Below, one piece after another: positions 5,401-7,905 of a DNA stretch of 7,905 nucleotides. The notes under the pieces are model-generated. The model saw only the letters and a list, made by a program, of their open reading frames with translations, was not told the DNA's origin and did not search any database. Source of the stretch: an uncultured Brachyspira sp. (lineage in GTDB: Bacteria > Spirochaetota > Brachyspiria > Brachyspirales > Brachyspiraceae); NCBI RefSeq assembly GCF_910578695.1, contig NZ_CAJTQJ010000062.1, forward strand, positions 1-7,905, in the 5' to 3' direction. Every line of letters starts with the position of its first letter. Positions within the stretch are counted from its first letter, which is position 1. Position numbers and translations under genes: made by a program.

Positions 5401-7245
5401 ATGAAAAAAGTACATAGTTTATCTTTTAAAATACCTGCTGTGATATCATTAATTTCTTTTGTAATTATAATTATGATATTGATAATTTCTGTTACCATAG
5501 CAAGTAAAGGATTGAGCAGAAGCAGATTTCAGGGATTTCAAAATACAGTAAAAACCTATTCTAAGTTATTTGATGCTATTTTAATAGATCAGGTATCATT
5601 AGCCAAAACCTATTCAGTTGCTCCAGCCATTATGAATTCTCTTTTAAATAGAAATGAACAGACGGAAGCTGAGGCTTTGAATGCTTTAGCTTTATTTAAC
5701 GGAGCCAATGAATATTCTATAAATATAGCTGTAATAGATATAAATGGAAATATTATAGCTGATGCTTTGGGAAATTCTGTAAATAATAATATTGCTGATA
5801 CCAGACCTAATTTTTGGAATAGATTAAAATCTAATAACTTTGATCATGTTTATGATGAAGAGATTATTAATTCTAAAGATACAGGAAATAAATCATTAGC
5901 TTTAGGCGTAGCTGTAAAGAGTTTAAGAGGCGATTTACTAGGAAATATACTTGTTATAATAGATTGGAAGCTTATACATGATAATTATTTTACGGATATT
6001 GATCTTGGAAAAACAGGGCGTCTTATAACAATAGATTCTAATTTAATAGATATAATGGATAATCTTTATGAGCAAATAGGCTCAGATATAGTTAAAGAAT
6101 ATAAAACAGTATTTGATAATAATTTAGAAGAAGGTATTTTATCTTATGTTTATATGGATAAGAAAAGAACAGGATCTTTCAGTAAAATGAAGACTATGAA
6201 TTGGGTAGTTGCGATGACTATGTTTGACAGCGAGATATATTCTACAAATAAAGAATTGATTTTAATAAGTTCATTAGTAGGATTAATAGCAATTATATTA
6301 TTATCTTTATTTGTTTATTTATTTATAAGAAGATTAATGACGCATATAAACAGCATTATAGAAGAAGCTAAAGAAATAGAATTAGGAAATTTAACTTATG
6401 TTTCAAATGAACATAGCAGAAAAGATGAGCTTGGTATATTATTTGAATCTTTCAGCGGAATGCGTAAAAAACTTACAGAAATAATATCTCAAGTTAATGA
6501 TTCTTCTATAAAGATAACTTCAGCAGCACAGGAGCTTGCAAACGGTAATTATGACTTATCAAGAAGAACAGAGGCACAGGCTTCAAGTCTTGAAGAAACT
6601 GCAAGTTCTATGGAGGAAATGGCTTCCACAATAAGATCTTCTACTTCGCATTCTATAGAGGGCAATAATATGATGAAGGAATCTATGAGTTCAATTAAAG
6701 ATGCAGGAGCTATAATTTTGGAAACTACTAAAAGTATAGAAGAGGTTAATGAGGATAGCGAAAAAATAAAAAATATAACAAAGGTTATAGAGGATATTGC
6801 TTTTCAAACTAATATATTAGCCCTTAATGCTGCAGTAGAAGCTGCACGTGCAGGAGAGCAGGGTAAGGGATTTGCCGTAGTAGCAAGCGAGGTTAGAAAT
6901 TTAGCACAGAACTCTCAGTCTTCAGCTAAAGATATCACTAATTTAATAAATGTTATATATGAAAAAATAAGCAAATCCGCAGAAAAAGCAAAAGAGTCTG
7001 AAAAAATATTTGAAGATTTAGAGAGAAAAATAGAGGAAACTTCTAATATAATGCGTAATATTAGTGAAACAGCTATAGAACAGCAGACAGGAGTTGATCA
7101 GGTAAATACAGCAGTTTCTCAAATGGACAATGTAGTGCAGCAGAATGCGGGATTGGTAGAACAATCTGCTTCTGCAGCCGCTTCTCTTCTAAATGAGGCT
7201 AAAGAATTAGAGGAGGCTATGCGTTTCTTCAAGCTCGATAAATAA
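5401..7245 (+). CDS. Methyl-accepting chemotaxis protein (Cache-like sensor, HAMP, signalling domain)
   Basis: This is a transmembrane chemoreceptor that senses an external ligand and controls the CheA-CheW kinase complex and so the flagellar motor. From ATG 5401 it has 614 residues: a first membrane helix (about 11-33); an external sensor (about 34-285) with PAS-like features such as NIAVIDINGNIIAD (108-121) and DLGKTGRLITIDSN (201-214), suggesting a double Cache fold; a second membrane helix (about 286-308); HAMP (about 309-361); and a long cytoplasmic coiled coil. The methylation-helix segment TEAQASSLEETASSMEEM lies at 390-407. The hairpin tip is canonical (EDIAFQTNILALNAAVEAARAGEQGKGFAVVASEVRNLA, 464-502), with the key E480 and R483. 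The signalling part resembles the Tsr type, including a DLSRRTEAQ segment (385-393). It ends RFFKLDK, with no NWETF-like CheR tether. The ligand is not predictable. The gene stands alone in its strand context, and its sequence is intact. Confidence 0.96.
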   Translation: MKKVHSLSFKIPAVISLISFVIIIMILIISVTIASKGLSRSRFQGFQNTVKTYSKLFDAILIDQVSLAKTYSVAPAIMNSLLNRNEQTEAEALNALALFNGANEYSINIAVIDINGNIIADALGNSVNNNIADTRPNFWNRLKSNNFDHVYDEEIINSKDTGNKSLALGVAVKSLRGDLLGNILVIIDWKLIHDNYFTDIDLGKTGRLITIDSNLIDIMDNLYEQIGSDIVKEYKTVFDNNLEEGILSYVYMDKKRTGSFSKMKTMNWVVAMTMFDSEIYSTNKELILISSLVGLIAIILLSLFVYLFIRRLMTHINSIIEEAKEIELGNLTYVSNEHSRKDELGILFESFSGMRKKLTEIISQVNDSSIKITSAAQELANGNYDLSRRTEAQASSLEETASSMEEMASTIRSSTSHSIEGNNMMKESMSSIKDAGAIILETTKSIEEVNEDSEKIKNITKVIEDIAFQTNILALNAAVEAARAGEQGKGFAVVASEVRNLAQNSQSSAKDITNLINVIYEKISKSAEKAKESEKIFEDLERKIEETSNIMRNISETAIEQQTGVDQVNTAVSQMDNVVQQNAGLVEQSASAAASLLNEAKELEEAMRFFKLDK

Positions 7246-7271
7246 TTAAAATAGGAGTTATTTATTAAATA

Positions 7272-7591
7272 ATGATTAACAGAATGAATGATTACTTTGT
7301 GTATTATCTTTTTGGCTCTATTGGTAATGAAGATATACTAGAGAATATAGTTAATTGTGTGCTTAAAGATTCAGGATTTGAAGAGGTGCATAATTTAGAA
7401 TTAATCAGATTATTAGTATTAATTTGCTTAATTTCAATTTGAATTTTGGGGATAGAGGCAAAGCACATAGATGTTTTAAGTTAGTAGACATAGAAGATAT
7501 TAATGTATCATTAGATATGATTCAAATGCATATACTAGAAATTCCAAGATTTATTAATATATTAAATAACTCAAGCATAAATGATAAATAA
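7272..7591 (+). pseudogene. Decayed PD-(D/E)XK (Rpn-type) nuclease / putative transposase gene
   Basis: Two pieces of one family remain in different frames. The first (7272-7442) opens MINRMNDYFVYYLFGSIGNED and continues to VHNLELI, the typical N-terminus of Rpn-family recombination-promoting nucleases. It then runs into unrelated residues and TGA 7440-7442. The second is in another frame from about 7409 and reads ISINLLNF, NLNFGDR, KAHRCFKL and SLDMIQMHILEIPRF, typical of the later part, ending at TAA 7589-7591. The middle, where the family carries its catalytic D and E-x-K residues, is missing, so an out-of-frame internal deletion near 7404-7409 is inferred. The C-terminal part is also short. 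AGGAG at 7253-7257 precedes the ATG by a long 14 nt. Transcripts could read in from the chemoreceptor gene 26 bp upstream, but no active nuclease is expected. Confidence 0.8.
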
Positions 7592-7602
7592 AAATTTTTT
7601 AA

Positions 7603-7669
7603 AGCGATAAACGAGCAGCTAATAAACAGCAAATCTGGTTATTAGCTAATTTAATGCGAGTTTATAGCT
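7603..7669. repeat. Long imperfect hairpin after the broken nuclease gene
   Basis: A 67-nt segment folds back on itself. AGCTAATAA (7617-7625) pairs perfectly with TTATTAGCT (7639-7647). The apex adds CAG/CTG pairs after one mismatch, leaving a 5-nt loop. Below, AGC, ATAAAC and GC(A) pair with their partners up to 7669, with small mismatches and one 7-nt bulge (about 7648-7654). The total is more than 20 base pairs. No T-run follows, so it is not a plain terminator. It could be part of a dispersed repeat, a mobile-element end, or a structured RNA. Confidence 0.55.
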
Positions 7670-7693
7670 AGCAATAAAGAAATAAAAAACTTG

Positions 7694-7735
7694 TGAGTGC
7701 TTGACATTTGCAGAATGGCAGAGTATCAAAACTCA
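7694..7735. repeat. Second imperfect hairpin, adjacent to the first
   Basis: TGAGT (7694-7698) pairs with ACTCA (7731-7735) and TTGA (7701-7704) with TCAA (7726-7729), with small internal loops; a short TGC/GCA stem can form at the apex. The interior (GCAGAATGGCAGAG) is more GC-rich than its surroundings. A minus-strand frame across it (7736-7668, 22 codons, starting MSFDTLPFCKC) lacks a good ribosome site and is not called a gene. Together with the preceding hairpin it forms one structured block of about 130 bp. Confidence 0.4.
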
Positions 7736-7774
7736 TAATTTTTATTGGTAACAATAATAAATAATTAAAAAAAA

Positions 7775-7830
7775 GCGAGCCGAAGCCATATGCTGACACT
7801 GTCAGCATATATTTATGGGCGAAGGCGAGC
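7775..7830. repeat. Perfect palindrome bracketed by GCGAGC/CGAAG repeats
   Basis: The core (7788-7810) is a perfect inverted repeat: ATATGCTGACA (7788-7798), a single C, then TGTCAGCATAT (7800-7810). On both sides lie GC-rich words in direct orientation: GCGAGC at 7775-7780 and 7825-7830, and CGAAG at 7781-7785 and 7820-7824, with their order swapped around the palindrome. The block stands out from the AT-rich DNA. It could form a cruciform, bind a dimeric regulator, or be a REP-like or miniature mobile element. A T-rich run (7845-7868) lies about 35 bp beyond the palindrome, too far for a classical terminator. Confidence 0.65.
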
Positions 7831-7852
7831 ATAACAATAATAAAATTTTTTC

Positions 7853-7905
7853 TTTACTTTTTATTTTTTCACTGTAAAATATACTTATGATTAAGAAATA
7901 CTTTA
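7853..7905 (+). promoter_or_regulatory. Possible promoter and start of a gene leaving the window
   Basis: TATACT (7880-7885) is a fair -10 match, with TTTACT (7853-7858) upstream at a long 21-nt gap. An ATG at 7887-7889 opens a frame reading MIKKYF up to the edge. There is no visible ribosome binding site before this ATG, so the true start may lie further right. The evidence is thin because the window ends here. Confidence 0.2.

Noticed and set aside
7668..7736. Minus-strand 22-codon frame (MSFDTLPFCKC start)
   Set aside because: It has no ribosome site and overlaps hairpin structure; more likely part of a repeat than a peptide gene.

Overview
The window is very AT-rich, with long A/T runs in both genes and gaps. 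It most resembles a spirochaete of the genus Brachyspira. I base this on composition, on the chemoreceptor's style, and on a decayed gene of the PD-(D/E)XK putative-transposase (Rpn-like) family, which I remember as abundant in that genus. This is recognition from memory, not a database result.

The left two thirds (about 17-4952) is a minus-strand cluster. In transcription order it holds a stand-alone single-TRD specificity protein (4952-4350), the type I adenine methyltransferase hsdM (4307-2811), a 484-residue DUF2971-type protein (2734-1280), and a full two-TRD hsdS (1159-17). HsdM and HsdS would form the sequence-specific methyltransferase. No restriction subunit (hsdR) is visible; it could lie beyond the left edge. 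Two things are unusual: two specificity genes serve one methylase gene, and a non-RM gene sits between hsdM and hsdS. That inserted gene has atypical DNA at both ends. Upstream there is a GC-rich 29-bp patch. Downstream there is a near-copy of the hsdS leader and start codon, which now encodes the last residues of the DUF2971 protein, followed by a two-hairpin element. This looks like the scar of an insertion or rearrangement.

A divergent, extremely AT-rich gap of about 440 bp (4953-5400) separates the cluster from a plus-strand methyl-accepting chemotaxis protein (5401-7245). That gene encodes a complete transmembrane receptor with a Cache-like sensor, HAMP domain and canonical signalling tip. 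Its start is better placed at ATG 5401 than at the upstream TTG at 5389.

The right end (7246-7905) has no intact gene. It holds a broken Rpn-family nuclease gene that has lost its catalytic middle, two long imperfect hairpins, a perfect 11-bp-arm palindrome bracketed by GCGAGC repeats, and at the edge a possible promoter and start codon for a gene running out of the window.
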